The translations under genes were made by a program, and so were the position numbers. The notes below the pieces were generated by a model. That model did no database searches. It was given only the letters and a program-made list of their open reading frames with translations, and was not told the DNA's origin. From the NCBI GenBank assembly GCA_963920665.1, contig OY987271.1, positions 15,007,350 through 15,071,349 on the forward strand: DNA of 64,000 nt, given 5' to 3'. This stretch comes from Straminergon stramineum (taxonomy: Eukaryota > Streptophyta > Bryopsida > Hypnales > Calliergonaceae). Shown in pieces: positions 35,942 through 48,120 of this stretch (the first letter of the stretch is position 1; every line of letters begins with the position of its first letter).

Positions 35942-36798
35942 ATAAAACTTGTTGGAAAATACATGCTCTCTCTTCTATTTTGTGTGGTAATTTTTTTGAT
36001 CAATACAAGATTTACTGATTTTTTAAAGCCATTCAAAGTTCACGGGTTCAATTTGAGTTCACCAAACTACATTTTGATGGTTGCAACTTTAGGGGCTTGT
36101 ATCTCCTTCATCCTATTTTTGTTTTCAATAAAAAAAAAACGAGGTTATACTCATTTTGAAATCTAGTTATATTATTATAGTGGTAAAATTTTCAAGTCAT
36201 TCCAAATTGTTTTGAATGCTTGGGAGCAATTTGAAGTTCAAAATATGAACATTTTTGGATTATGGTGAACTTCGGTGGCTTATTTCTTCTTCATACAATG
36301 TCCATTTCTAATAATAGAAATATGAAAAAGTTGTGCATACTAGTCTAGTTTGTGTGGTTAAAATTGCATATGAATCCAAGAAGATATGAGTGACTGAGAA
36401 GCATTTTAGTAAAAGGAGGGTTAGCTATAGATGTGCTTGTTGCAACTTTTTTCGCTAGTTTTCGACATGTCAAAAAATATTTGTGAACACAATGAGTCAA
36501 TTGAATGATATTTTTTTTCACTAATGTGTTTGTATGTTGGTTGTAAAGTAGTTTATAGTTTTAAAAACATTCAATTGAGTAGGTTTAGAAATTGAATTTC
36601 ACTTCCAAGTGTGTTGCTAGGAAAAATTTCAGCATCCTTTTTCTACACTAAAACATTATAATCTTGCAATTTGTATCGCCAAATGACTTCAAATTTGATT
36701 CATGTCATCTAAAACATGTACATTGCAAGATTGTATGATTGATATTTCTATACCCTAGTGACATTTAGACCTAAAACACTTCAAAAGCAATGATGCTT

Positions 36799-36834
36799 TT
36801 AAACCCCAAAAGGCCCTAGGCCTTTAGGGGTTAA
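36799..36834. mobile_element. Minimal TTAA element: two termini head to head
   Basis: TTAA-ACCCCAAAAGGCC is followed after three bases by GGCCTTTAGGGG-TTAA. This is a 36-bp near-palindrome made only of a left and a right terminus of the piggyBac-like family, with one extra base on the left. Confidence 0.65.
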
Positions 36835-37540
36835 GACTCCACAAATGGTCACAAATGGTCTAAGTAAATGCATGTAGTTTTTTCTAGTTTTGTAGAGACT
36901 TAGACAAATTCATGTGCCACGGACTTGATGAACTTGACGAATTTTCCAAATTCATTGTTATTTAGAATACATATTTATGCATGCAAGTCTGCAACATTTC
37001 CACCACCACTTTGCAGAGGACTCTAGGCTTCAACTCTTGACCAATGTTTTTGACACTACATCCATTGCAGCCCCTTCCAATCATCTTTTGACACCTATGC
37101 CCCCTATACAAAAGATGCTCAAATATGTTCACAATGGTCAATAATGTAGAGGTATCAGTAGAGAATGGCAGTAAATATCTTACATATTCATATGCAAATA
37201 TATATTGTAATCTTCTAATCATGACCGTGGATCTTCTTCACATTTTCTTAAAAGGCAAAAAAAAATGTTTTGTAGTGATCCATATAACGATCTAGATGGC
37301 TGGATTTCCAAATACAACTTTCTTTGACTTTCCACCCGCCAATGATTTTTGTACCTTGATTTTTGTAGCGTTTTGAGCTCTTATCTACATCTCTCCACTT
37401 GTGTGATGTGCATTTAAGATCCCATATCCATATCATCATAAACAATATGACTGCGAATCGATTGAATACTTACTTATACTAGTCTTGACATTTGTCAAAA
37501 GGATGCACAGAACATCCACACCCACTCCGTTAGTCTAATA

Positions 37541-37754
37541 TAAGGTAAAGTAAGAGCACCCAATGGCATCAAATTCTACAAAGCATAATCATTTTAGGCT
37601 ATAAATGTAAGTAGATAGTAGAGAGCTTATTTTTTTGATCTAAAATAATAAGATGTTTATAGACCAACTACATTTATGTTCTAGAATGAATTCTTGGCCT
37701 AGAAAGGAACGCCATTGGGTACAAGGACACCATTGGGTGCTCTTACTTACCTTA
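37541..37754. mobile_element. MITE with GAGCACCCAATGG termini (PIF/Harbinger-like)
   Basis: The left end is TAAGGTAAAGTAAGAGCACC followed by CAATGG. The right end, reverse-complemented, is TAAGGTAAGTAAGAGCACCC followed by AATGG. The inverted repeats are about 25 bp around a non-coding interior of about 165 bp. GAGCAYCCCAATGG-type termini resemble plant Tourist (PIF/Harbinger) MITEs. The target duplication is not clear, so the superfamily is tentative. Confidence 0.7.
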
Positions 37755-38246
37755 CAGGCTTTCCAAAAGTGTCACACAAGCCATAAAGGATATAGTCTGA
37801 TATATGATATTTGGTATAGTATTTACTAGCAAGGACTAATCGCTCAATTCAAAGAAAGGAATCTACTTTAGAACCATGTGCTTATAAAATAAAACTTAGG
37901 AATTTCATTGAAAAAAAATATGAATTTTTGAATTTTTATTCAAACTCAACCAAATTTTACATTTTTTCAAGGAATCACTCTGAGAACTTCTATCAATAGA
38001 ACTACTCATTCACAATTTTTTTTCGCTCACAATTCTAAAGAGAATTTCCATCCTATATACTAAGTGCTTAATCATCATTAGTAGGTAAGAATGTGTATTG
38101 AAAAATGACTTAGAAAATTGCACTTTTCAAAAAAACTTAGAAGCAATCAAATTGATTATTTTCTTGATAACACTAAGATAAGGTGTGCATTTTTCCTTAT
38201 GTACTATAACATGTTCAAATTTTGCATATGAGTTCTAAATTTCCAA

Positions 38247-39156
38247 TTAACCCTTAACAAACCATTGTCCTCTTCGGGGACAAATGAAAGTTTGGATAGG
38301 TTCCCATGATTTTTTGAAACTTTTTTTGAAAGATAGAAAAACAAATTAGCCTTTTCAGAATACAATGTTTATTTCATTTTTAGTGCCTAGGAGAAAAAGT
38401 TATGCCACCTTGAGTGCAAAATAGAGTTTCAAATGGAATTTGTCGAGCAACAAAAAATACCCACAAAAACTTGAAATATTTTATTTTTTCTTCATAGATT
38501 ATATCTTTGTTTGCATGAAGAGATTAGATTCTATCTAATTCCATGAGTGGTTTGCAAGTGTGTGCACCAAAAACTTAGTGAATGACAACAACAATATTTT
38601 TGAAGAAATATTGATTCCCTAAATATGAATCACTATGTAGACTAATTTTTTCTCCTTTCTCTAAAGCTGAATTTTAGTCCTAAAAATGATCTTTTTTGAA
38701 TTTGAGACCAACTATTGAAATGAATTCTTATCAAGTCTAGTTTCTACTCTAATTTGAAATTTTGAAAAATTCCTGGCAATTCAAACTTTGGACCTATTAC
38801 CATGAAGTGCTGATTTTCTAATTTTAGAGTATCATGGTAAAAAAATTTGCTCCATGGTGTTTTCTACTGTAATGTACACATATGGAGAAATTTTCAGATT
38901 CTTAAACATATTTCGTATTGAGTATTTGATATGAATTTTTTCACTTTTTATTCAATAATTTACAGTAATTCCACATTTTCACAAATAATTCTGGAATTTT
39001 TACTACTTATAGAAGACATGTAATCATATACATAGTACACCGCCAAAATTCAATAAATACAAAAAAATTCACACATTGACAGATGCAAAAAGGGAGCATC
39101 TAGAGAGAAAAAAATTGAAGTTAGAAAATGGTCTTAGGCCGTCTTTTCAAGGTTAA
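38247..39156. mobile_element. TTAA-flanked element, 910 bp
   Basis: The left end is TTAA-CCCTTAACAAACC; the right end is GTCTTTTCAAGG-TTAA. The right TTAA is also the left TTAA of the next element. It is AT-rich and non-coding. The pairing of these ends is inferred from position and orientation. Confidence 0.6.
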
Positions 39157-39383
39157 CCCCTAAATGCCGAGGCGGACGTTTTTTGTCCGATGAATGACAA
39201 GGAATTCTTGTTTATAGGACAGAAGTGAAACTATTCATCCTCGGAATTAGGGGTGAAAAGGGAAGATCTTCAACTGTAGTTGGACTCCCAATGAGTATTT
39301 TTTATTTTTTTAAAAGTAGATGATGTCACACGGTTCCAAAATGTTTGATTTCTACAGTCACCAGCCCCACGTTCAAGGGTTAA
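39153..39383. mobile_element. TTAA-flanked MITE, family B copy 2
   Basis: The left end is TTAA-CCCCTAAATGCCGAGG; the right end is ACGTTCAAGGG-TTAA. The length is 231 bp. The interior matches the 35619 copy. It abuts the 910-bp element and shares its TTAA. Confidence 0.85.
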
Positions 39384-40416
39384 TGTCGTTCCCACCAAAA
39401 CTCATATGGTGTACAACCAACATTCAGAAAATATAAGCAGTAAGGGAGCTGACCGCATTCCGATCACCCCCCATTTCTGCCATGTAGACTACAGTTCTTC
39501 CTAATCAGGTAGTCAGGAGTGGTGATTAATTGTGGCACAGTTCCAAATGTAGTTGTGGCACATTATGATTGGCTACAAGACTGTCAATATTGCAACCAAC
39601 CCTTGGTCAATTTTGCAACTAGCCCTTGGTTGGAAATACAAAAATCTATATGACCAATATGGGTCGAACAGAATCTTAAGCTAAAAAATTCATAGTAATT
39701 ACGTTTTGAGAAATAAAATTATGAAAAAATATGAAATCCTTCCCAACTCTATTTCTGTACACAGAAAAATTTCCCCACTCGAGAATCCCAAGCTCCATAT
39801 ATGCGTAATTGCTTAAGTGGTTGCAAATGGGTCGTATGCCTTAAACCATTGGACTAATTCAAAGTCGGCATCTGGAACCACCACTCTGGAAAACTATTAA
39901 AAAGTAATTTAATAGAAACTTACATAGGAAATGTGCCCGAAAATGTGAGGAGACACAGAATGCTTGTTTACAAAGACCAACCATTACTGTACTGAGAATC
40001 TTGATTTGCGCCCTTGGCATCGATCAACAAAATGGGCCGATATCCAATGCGTTCAGCCGAGCACGACGATCCACTCTGCAGTTCTGATTCGCCACTTGCG
40101 CTTGAGGCGGCGTCTGAGCAAACAATGTGGTCTCTGGGAAGGATTCGAGCGACGAAGGAAATCATTCATGGGGGCTGCAGGCCCCACACTGTTAAACGAA
40201 GAGTCCGGGCTTAACTTACTATAAGTTAACCTATAGACATGGCTCGCTCAAGTCCTGCATCGCTTGACCATTTGTAGGTAAGGAAAACGCAACTGTAGGC
40301 CAGTTCTACGAATAGCCCAGTCTCCAGAGGACAAGTGAAATAGAAGAATACGTACTGTCCTCTTGGCAGAACATCATGTAAAAATCAGGATATTGTTAAA
40401 AGAATGTCGGGAAGTT

Positions 40417-43400
40417 TCATGATATAAAGCCGGGTAAGGGCGTAGGCTCCCACACCGAGATAGCTCGTACGATTTGGTTGTTGATGCCCATGAGAAACCA
40501 GCCTTCATCTTTACCGATCCCGTAGTTTTTGTGAAACGTAGCCATCATGGCTTTGGCTTTGTCGAAGACGATCGGAATGGCCGGCCGTAGAGTGAAGCCT
40601 GCTCGTTGCAGTCGGTTGTGCCATTGACGGTACGTCTCGGCACGTTCCACTCTAGCTTGTCCTTCGCAAGCAACAACGTTCAAAATCTCTCGTCCGAAAA
40701 TCTCCCTTTCAAGGATGACTCTATGTGGGTCATCACAAGGCATAGACAATTCCATCCCGTCAAATAGTAATTTGTAATATTTGACACACTCCCGAAAGCG
40801 GGTCATGAAAAGTGGAGCGCTAAACGCTGCGCTATTATCGTCGAAGATCAAAACCTGCGCAACACGACCACGCAGCATTAGTAGAAATAATGAAAAATAA
40901 ATTGAGAAAATTATAGTCTGGCTCGATAGAGTTTCGATGCACGTTCAGACGCTGAAATATGAAAATTAAAGATAAATTGCAGAGTTGTCCTTCCGATAAT
41001 CCTGTAAGATATTGTGTACCCGAGTGCTCTAGAGGCCATAATCTCAGGTGTTCATAGAGACCACTACAGTGCATCACAAACCAAATGAGATATAGCAGCT
41101 GCTGGTTCTTTGTCATGGTTCCAAATTATACCTTGGGATTCAAGCTCCGAATCCTCTTCAATGAAAGCTCACGCGGACTTCCAGACAGCACACTCTCATC
41201 ATGAATTTTGCGCATGTTACAAACTTTCACTACAAGAACTTCATCGTCCCTCAAATCGAAATCTCTCGCCTTGAACGATTCCCACTTTCCAGCAAAGGCT
41301 TGGAATTCAAATGGTACTCCCCACTTCTTCGCAAACTTTGCAAGCCTATTTCCAGTTTCGTTTATTTTCTTGCAAGGATCGATTCCTGGATACGGATGAT
41401 CGACACCTGCCTCGGCAAAAGAGAAGATTCAGAAAGAATAGAGCTATGTAAATAAAAAGATACAGTTAGACTCGAATCTGTTTACGGTATATAAGTCTCG
41501 GGTCTACACACCAAACTCCTGATGCAAGCACCACTGTAAAATCATATTCATATTTGTATTGGAAGGAAAGATAGAGTTCACGTACCTGTCATACGAACAT
41601 GGGGGGGTCCTTCTGTCCGCAGTGAGAGGTGCTGGAGGAAGGTAGCCCACGGAACTCCATACTCGATTCCGTAGTGAATCACGTGAATGCGAGGAGCACC
41701 TTCGAAGGCATCCAGTGCCGATTTCATTGTAAAAAAATGGTTGACTTTGATGTAAGGGCAGTAGTCGACATACACCCGAAAAGCTTTCATCATTGTCGCA
41801 GCAGACGGGTATTTGCTCGTGATTACTGTATAAAGCTCTTCACCGGTGCCCGACATTTTCGCGACCTACTGACAAAAAGAGAATCAAGTTAGAGGAATAT
41901 TCTGAGCCCGACAATACAAAAAGCAAAAAGCATGCTTTGCAATAGAGCAATAGTAAGCGACCTCAAACTGCAAAATCCCATTATTTCCTTCAAATTTTCA
42001 TGGCATATATCTAACTGACCAGAGCTTCCATGAAATAATGCGCCATGCGCTGTAAAGAGCTGCCGTGGGGTGATGATTGACTCTGCAGTTCTGCTAAAAG
42101 GTCGGTGGCAATGCCTGTATTTCGTTGACTCACTGCTAGAGCGCACCTACGCCATGCACAACCGATATGAATAAATAAAGGATTGACATCAATCTCATAA
42201 ATTTTCGGGATGTCAAAGCCAAGCGAAAAAGCAAAAATCCATATTTTCAATTGGTTGATATAATTTTGTAAATGCATTCTGGTGACATTCTACTGACATT
42301 CTGTTGGAGTTTCAAGCCGAGCTATCTGTTTCGATTATTGCTAGGGCAGAGTAAACGTAAAGCAAGATTAGGAATCATTCCTCTAAAAGTTAGGGTACAG
42401 CCATACCTGTAGAGCAGTTCCGTCATACTCGTGCCAGTAGACAAAGCACGCTCTGGAGACAAATTCGACTGTCCTACGCCACGGAGAAGCAGATTGAAAT
42501 CGAAGCCCGATGTAGTCGCAGATGGCTCAAAATGAGGAGCTTCAAAATAGGACCTATAACATTCATCGATCTGAATCTCATCTTTCTCAGTAATCCATGT
42601 TCTGTAGTCCACATTGCTGCAGGCCGTTACATCCTTAATGTGTTTGCTGAGCATGGAAGTGTATCCCTCCATCATCAAAAATGCCATCTCTTCCTCTGAG
42701 GGTTCACATTCGGCGCTAACGTTAGACTTGTCGTCAACACCCACCGATCCTCCATCATCGTTAATTGCTGACGCTGGAGAAAGAAGATCAGCAATTTCCT
42801 TGGCCATGACCTTGTACTCACTACTTTCTTCGTTTGGATGGAAATCAACGTTAGTCCAGAATGTGTCATACTCGTCTACACCATCTACTGGAGCAAGAAG
42901 ATCAGAAATTTCCTTCTCCATGGCTTGGTAAGCATCCGTTTCCTGCACAAGACACTTTTCTTCTTCGAGCTCCTCATTCGTAAGGATGTCGTCAAGAAAG
43001 AGCGCCAAGGGCTCCGTCTGCCCTTCCAAATCGGCTAAGCCATTGCCGTGACCTTCAAAGTCCACAGAATCGAAAACGCCACCTCCCATACAGAACTGCG
43101 AATCAATCGAAAATTCATCCGAAGAACTCAACTGCGACAAGCCTGAATTATTACTGCTGGTGGGAGGGGAGATTCTAATGTCAACCAAGGGAGCAGAATT
43201 TGATCGCGGTACAGGCATATCCGTCTTCTCGGAGATCGTTTCTAGCTGTGGAGTTGCAAACTTTCGCAAAAACTCAGCCGAAGGTACAGTTTCCTGCCTG
43301 CTCTTGTGAAAATAGGTTTTCTCCACATCCCTCGCACCACCAGAGACCGCGTTCAAAGGCAGCTCGGCGGAAGACTGCGAGCACGCTCGCTTTTCTCCGG

Positions 43401-43545
43401 ACACACCGAAAACCGAGGCACCGGTAGTCACGGCCCGTCTCTGCACCTTCGGCATCTGCGACTGAAGCCAAGCATGCTGAAGCTGACTTTCCAAGGCAGA
43501 AATTCTGGCATTCCCTCCTTCATCTGGCTTCTTTTTTCCTTCCAT
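40417..43545 (-). CDS. GRAS-family transcription regulator 1 (LISCL/SCL-like)
   Basis: A nuclear transcription regulator of the GRAS family. Coding exons on the minus strand are 43545-42407, 42146-42020, 41865-41586, 41406-41132 and 40854-40417, about 752 residues. The GRAS domain begins near TELLYRCALAVSQ (375) with LHRI (SSPHGSSLQRMAHYFMEAL), then the VHIID-equivalent HVIHYGIEYG (483-492), LSLRTEGPPHVRMTG, PFYRE-region EREIFGREILNVVACEGQAR, and a terminal SAW block GWFLMGINNQIVRAISVWEP. The N-terminal half is acidic with two copies of a YxxMxKEIxDLL motif (206-217, 244-255) and an AWLQSQMPKVQRR motif. The VHIID aspartate is His here. The start at 43545 is preferred over the in-frame ATG at 43587, which lies in a 60-bp tandem repeat; the paralogue also starts at the equivalent Met, directly after an acceptor-like GCAG. 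Confidence 0.92.
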
Positions 43546-43570
43546 CTCTGCAGCTGTAACCCTGACCACT

Positions 43571-43810
43571 CTCTTTCTAAACCTCATGTACTCATTGTCC
43601 CGTGCTTATGAAAACAAAATCATTAAACGATCTCTTTCTAAACTTCATACACTCATCCTCCCTTGCTTATAAACAAAAAACATTAAACAGTCTCTTTCTA
43701 AAACTCATACACTCATCCTCCCTAGCTATTCAACACGATAACACACCCGCTCCCTCTCTAAACCTCATATATACATCTTCCCTTCCTAATTACCACCTGC
43801 CGCACCAAAA
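43571..43810. repeat. Four tandem 60-bp units upstream of GRAS gene 1
   Basis: Units begin at about 43571, 43631, 43691 and 43751, each with CTCTTTCTAAACxTCATA followed by an ACTCATCCTCCC-type block. The last unit is the most divergent. The period is exactly 60 bp, so frames through it repeat every 20 residues on both strands. This explains the apparent repeat protein at 43602-43928 (+) and the ATG at 43587 (-). Confidence 0.92.
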
Positions 43811-44540
43811 ATCACTCAAACCTCACAGTACACTATCGCTCTTCCCCGTTCAAAATGGCCAAGAATTCACACAAAAATATCAACCTACAGTATTCTTCCG
43901 AAAATCTCTTATCACAAACTCGCTCTAGCCATACATCCCCTCATGAACTCCTCCGCAGAGCATGAATTTTAATTTCAAATTCCAAAACTACATGAATTCC
44001 AGTGCGAGTGAAAATTCCCTAAGCTTTCTATTCACAATCCTCTGTAAAAAAACAGCGAGTTACATGCCTCTTCCGAAGAAAGAAAACCTTCGGAAGCGAA
44101 CTGAGGGAAGAAGTCTTTGATGAGTCGCAACAGGAGGAGGAGCTCCGAGCATATTTTTCAAGCCCTTTCCTTCGGGGAGAGTTCCGTTCCTGCCCTACGC
44201 GTAGCTCCTCCCCGCCACCCCCGCCACCGCCCCCGCTCCGCGGCAAGTCAAGCAGCGCAGCACACCCGAAGCTCAGCTTTCGAACAGTGGAACGGAAACC
44301 CGCTTGTGTCGGCAATTTCGTCGCGAACCTCGCGTGCTCCTCACGGCTGGCTTCAGTACCTCTGGCTTCGTCCAGCTCGATCGCGGTTAGTGTGACTTGC
44401 GAGCAATTGGAAATCGAGACTTGGGAATTGGGATGCGAGAAGCCTGGAAGGAGGCGAAGGGTCCGTCTCTCCCAACCCCAACCCCACCCGCCCCCGCACC
44501 TGCAGACTTTTCGTTTCGTTCTTTGTCACTAAGGTACTGT
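43811..44540 (-). promoter_or_regulatory. Probable promoter and 5' leader of GRAS gene 1
   Basis: GC-rich sequence from about 44040 to 44530, with C-rich runs near 44205-44250, lies upstream of the minus-strand gene and drops sharply to AT-rich spacer beyond 44600. A donor-like CAT/GTAACT on the minus strand near 44064 together with the acceptor-like CTGCAG just before the ATG suggests a 5'UTR intron that would contain the 60-bp tandem repeats. Short open frames here show no family resemblance. Confidence 0.45.
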
Positions 44541-45480
44541 AGCTATGGGTGGCTTCATTCTTTACTTGATTCTTGAAGGATGCCAAGGACGTTTTGTGCA
44601 CATGGGATAGTCAACTAGAGTAGGCTAAGTAGAATATACAAACACATTGAAGATTGGATGATTTTCATCCGATTTTTTGTGTACAACTTTATTGATGCTA
44701 TACATGTAGAACCTCCCTTAGTACATGGTGTCAGGACTATCCATTAAGAGAGGTTTATGCATTTAGAGAAGCCGTAAGACCACTTGTCTTTTCATCTTGA
44801 ATCATGGGCATGGGCCACCTATTGTCTACAAACTCTCTTAATGCATATTATGCACAAAGGGAGGGTGCACTAAGAGAGGTTCTACCTATATCTACATTAT
44901 TGAATTAAGTTTAAGACATTTTAATTGTTTTTTATTTCATGTGGGGTAGTTTATCACAAAAAGATGGTATACTATTGAGTGTATTTCAATAGTGTAAATT
45001 TTTTTCCTTAAAATTTGATTTTTCTATTCAAAAGGATTTCTCTTCCTTGGTATAAAGCTAACAATATAAAGTTTATAAGTTCAAGTTTCTATTCTATTTA
45101 GAGAACTCTTGATAATTTCTTACAAGAAGCATTTTAGTGAAGTTTGAAGTTGAGAATCTACAACCACATTTCTAAATACTGAATGATGTAGGAAATTCCT
45201 TTATACCACAATGTTCTACACTATAATGTACTTCTATTCTAAAAAATTTAGATTTTTTGAACATGATTCAAGAATTTTCTTCATTTTTTCATCAAAAATT
45301 CATAGTAATTTGAAATCTGCACAAAAAAACTTGAAAATTTTATGACAAATATTAGACATGTGATTTCATCTTTGAAAATTAAAACCAAAAATTTCACTCA
45401 TAAATAGAGAAGACATGGAGGATATAGAGTAAGGGACCCTCAAGTTTTATTACTCGATCCTAGACTCTATCCTTTAGGAG

Positions 45481-45700
45481 TTAACCCCTTAGCATTGCTT
45501 GAATCTTTTATTAATTTTTGCATATATCTTTATAAATGTATATTATTTATTTTAATTTCATCAAATTCATCATACAAGAGTGTGGTTTTCTAAAATTCAG
45601 ACATGGATTTGGATGAATGAAAAGTATTGTCGTCAAAAAAGCCCTTGGAACCTTTGTGTTTATTATCCAAAATTGGAACATTGGAGCACTAAGGGATTAA
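45481..45700. mobile_element. TTAA-flanked MITE, family C copy 2
   Basis: The left end is TTAA-CCCCTTAGCATTGC; the right end is GGAGCACTAAGGGA-TTAA. The length is 220 bp. It matches 28319-28551. Its left TTAA is also preceded by CCTTTAGGAG, a right terminus of another element, so two elements meet at one TTAA. Confidence 0.83.
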
Positions 45701-46845
45701 ATTTTGGTGATACATAGTATTTCACTTTCATCCTAAAGATTTATTTATATAATTTTTCATCCTTATTTGGAAATTTAATCCATATTTTAAATAGAAATGG
45801 AAATTTTTGGCAAAAAAATACTATTTCTATTTGTCAAAAAGTAGACATATATTTTGAGATGATGCAATTTGACACCATCAATGGTGACAAAAAATGGGTT
45901 TGGGTGGCTCCAAAGATTAATTTGATAGCATTAAGATTAGTGCATATATGATTTATTATTATAAATGCACACAATTATAACCTAATGTCATATTTCCATC
46001 TAAATGGAAGGTCACAATTTAGCAATTTTGGGTTCAATGGTGCATTTGAGGGTGCCCACCTTAGAATCGAGATTAAAATCTAGTTCTAGCAAACTAAAGA
46101 AAAAATTACAATTTCTAATGCAATGTATTATTGTTGTAAATATTGAAATGGTTGTACTACTCATTGACACTAATAGCAATTGTGTATTCTTACTACTAGA
46201 AGTACAACTATAGCAAAATTTTGCAACAACACTTCTAAACTAGATTTTCTTTAGTTGCCAAAATTTTGATTTTAAGTTCAAGAGTGCCTCCCAAATTTGG
46301 ATGGAAATGTCACAAGGGTGAGAATGTGACCAACCATTGGGATAAAATTGTATCAAGATTCTATGACGTGTTGCACTTAATGTAAAAGGCAAATATTTTT
46401 ATCGAATCTCATTGGCAAGTGAAAGAAGATTCCAATGCACTATAGCATGCATTATTTGGATATAATATAAATAAGTTCTGAAATTTCAAGGTATTGATTA
46501 TAAGTGCACCAAAAATCAACAATAGGATCTTTGAGGCACTTATGCTTTGATTCCATGCATGTACATTTTATACTATCCATATCTAAGTTTAAGTGTCATA
46601 TTTTGGTGAAATATAGGTGTCAAAATTTGGATAGTGATGATTGTATACACATACATTAATATTATCATAATTTTTTTGGTGAATTATAGCCAAAAGGCAA
46701 CCTATCCCAGACATCAATGACAAGACTATAGGAATTTTGAATTTTTTTGGATAGTATTTTGCCATTTCTATTTGAGCTAAAGCCGTGGACTTGCCAAAAA
46801 CATTCTTAATGTAGTAAACTATTTAATATGAATGGATCAACATAG

Positions 46846-47799
46846 TTAACCCCTAAAGGACCAAATGGTGTTTTTTGGCAACATAGCGATTTCGGGCAGC
46901 TCACTACAGATGGAATTTTGATTTTTTTTCTTTGAAATTTTCACACAACATTTTCCCGAGGAGTAGCTTTAAGACCCAACAATTTTCATAACTTTTGAAT
47001 ACATGGTTAAAAAGTTATTGTATAATATGTTGTTTTCATTGCTCAACGGGCAGCCCGGGCAACAAAAAAAACTTCTTGAAAAATCACTTGTTTTTTAAAT
47101 AAAAATTTGAAATTGGTTTTCTACATTTATATATACATGAAAAGCTTTGAATCATTCCATTTTGATTTGTGAGACAAAAGTTATGAAGAGTTTTAGTTGT
47201 GGGTAGTTTGTGGGTAGTAATGGAATCTCTACTCTAAAATAAACTTTGAAGACCTTTATTTCACTCAATTTTTAATATTTTTGGAAAAAAATAAAAACTT
47301 GAGGTGTAGATTGTTTATTACAACATTACAACCATTGGGATTGGAATTTTTCAATTCCATAAATAAATTATTAACACTTTAGTATTTTGAATCATTCTCT
47401 ACTTCTTTCAACTTACTATTTTTTTCCTATATGTTGTACAATTCCAAATGATCCAAAAATTTTCAAGCATGTAGCCAACATGAGTTGAAGAATGAATCCA
47501 AAGAGTTACAAACATTTTGGACATTTTTTCTTAATGATTTGACCTTGTGGAGTGCATCTGCCCGGATTTTCGCAGGGCCAAAAAATGGCTTTTTGTCACT
47601 TCAAATGCTAATATCTTGCAATCCAAACGGTGGAAATTTATGAAATTTTTTCCACATCTTCCCAAACCAGATTAATACAAGATCCTACGGTTATATTTGT
47701 CCAAAAATTTATTTTTTTCTAAAATTTGGTACTTGTATTGGAGATGACAGTTTTGGAGCGTTTTTAGTGAAATCATAGTCAAAAACCTTTAGGGGTTAA
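46846..47799. mobile_element. TTAA-flanked piggyBac-like MITE, family A copy 2
   Basis: The left end is TTAA-CCCCTAAAGGACC; the right end is AACCTTTAGGGG-TTAA. The first ten bases of each end are a perfect inverted repeat (CCCCTAAAGG). The 954-bp element is collinear with 19514-20456 and has the better preserved termini. No transposase-like frame is present. Confidence 0.9.
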
Positions 47800-48078
47800 A
47801 AATAGAAAAAATATGTGTCTTAGTCCAATACTTGATCACCACATGAGCAATTTATAAATCCAAAGTAAAATGTTTATTAGAGTTGATTGTAAAGTGGCAA
47901 TAAACTTGGGTTTCAATGCCTATGGCAGCAAAAAATATAAAACTAAATTTGATCCCAACAACAAGAACTCAAAAGCATGTGCAATGAAAGATTGTAACTT
48001 ACATTGAAGATCTTGAATTGAAAGCTTAGCTACAGACAAATTGGTGGGCTAAAATGCATTTAATGTTAGAGCCACAAC

Positions 48079-48120
48079 TTAACCCCTAAAGAACCAAGTG
48101 ATTGTTCAATGTACGCTAGA
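48079..48120 (+). mobile_element. Left terminus of a TTAA element
   Basis: TTAA-CCCCTAAAGAACCAAG matches the left ends of complete elements. No matching right end occurs nearby. The next fully convincing right end is at 52155; if these two were partners the element would be about 4.1 kb, but it has no coding frame and contains another left end at 51149. Confidence 0.55.

Larger units (their letters stand above)
34163..40416. other. Repeat-dense intergenic region
   Basis: This is the spacer between the unknown-protein gene and GRAS gene 1. It contains at least five TTAA-type elements or remnants and one PIF-like MITE, all listed separately. A stranded remnant of a family A right end (ATAGTCATGAACCTTTAG, about 35145-35163) follows the element at 34959. 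From about 39960 to 40416 the base composition rises, probably the 3'UTR of GRAS gene 1. No coding region was recognised. Confidence 0.65.

Noticed and set aside
43602..43928. 108-codon plus-strand frame with a 20-residue repeat (HSSSLA motifs)
   Set aside because: It is simply the translation of the 60-bp tandem array antisense to the GRAS gene 1 leader; the period is a multiple of three, so it stays open.
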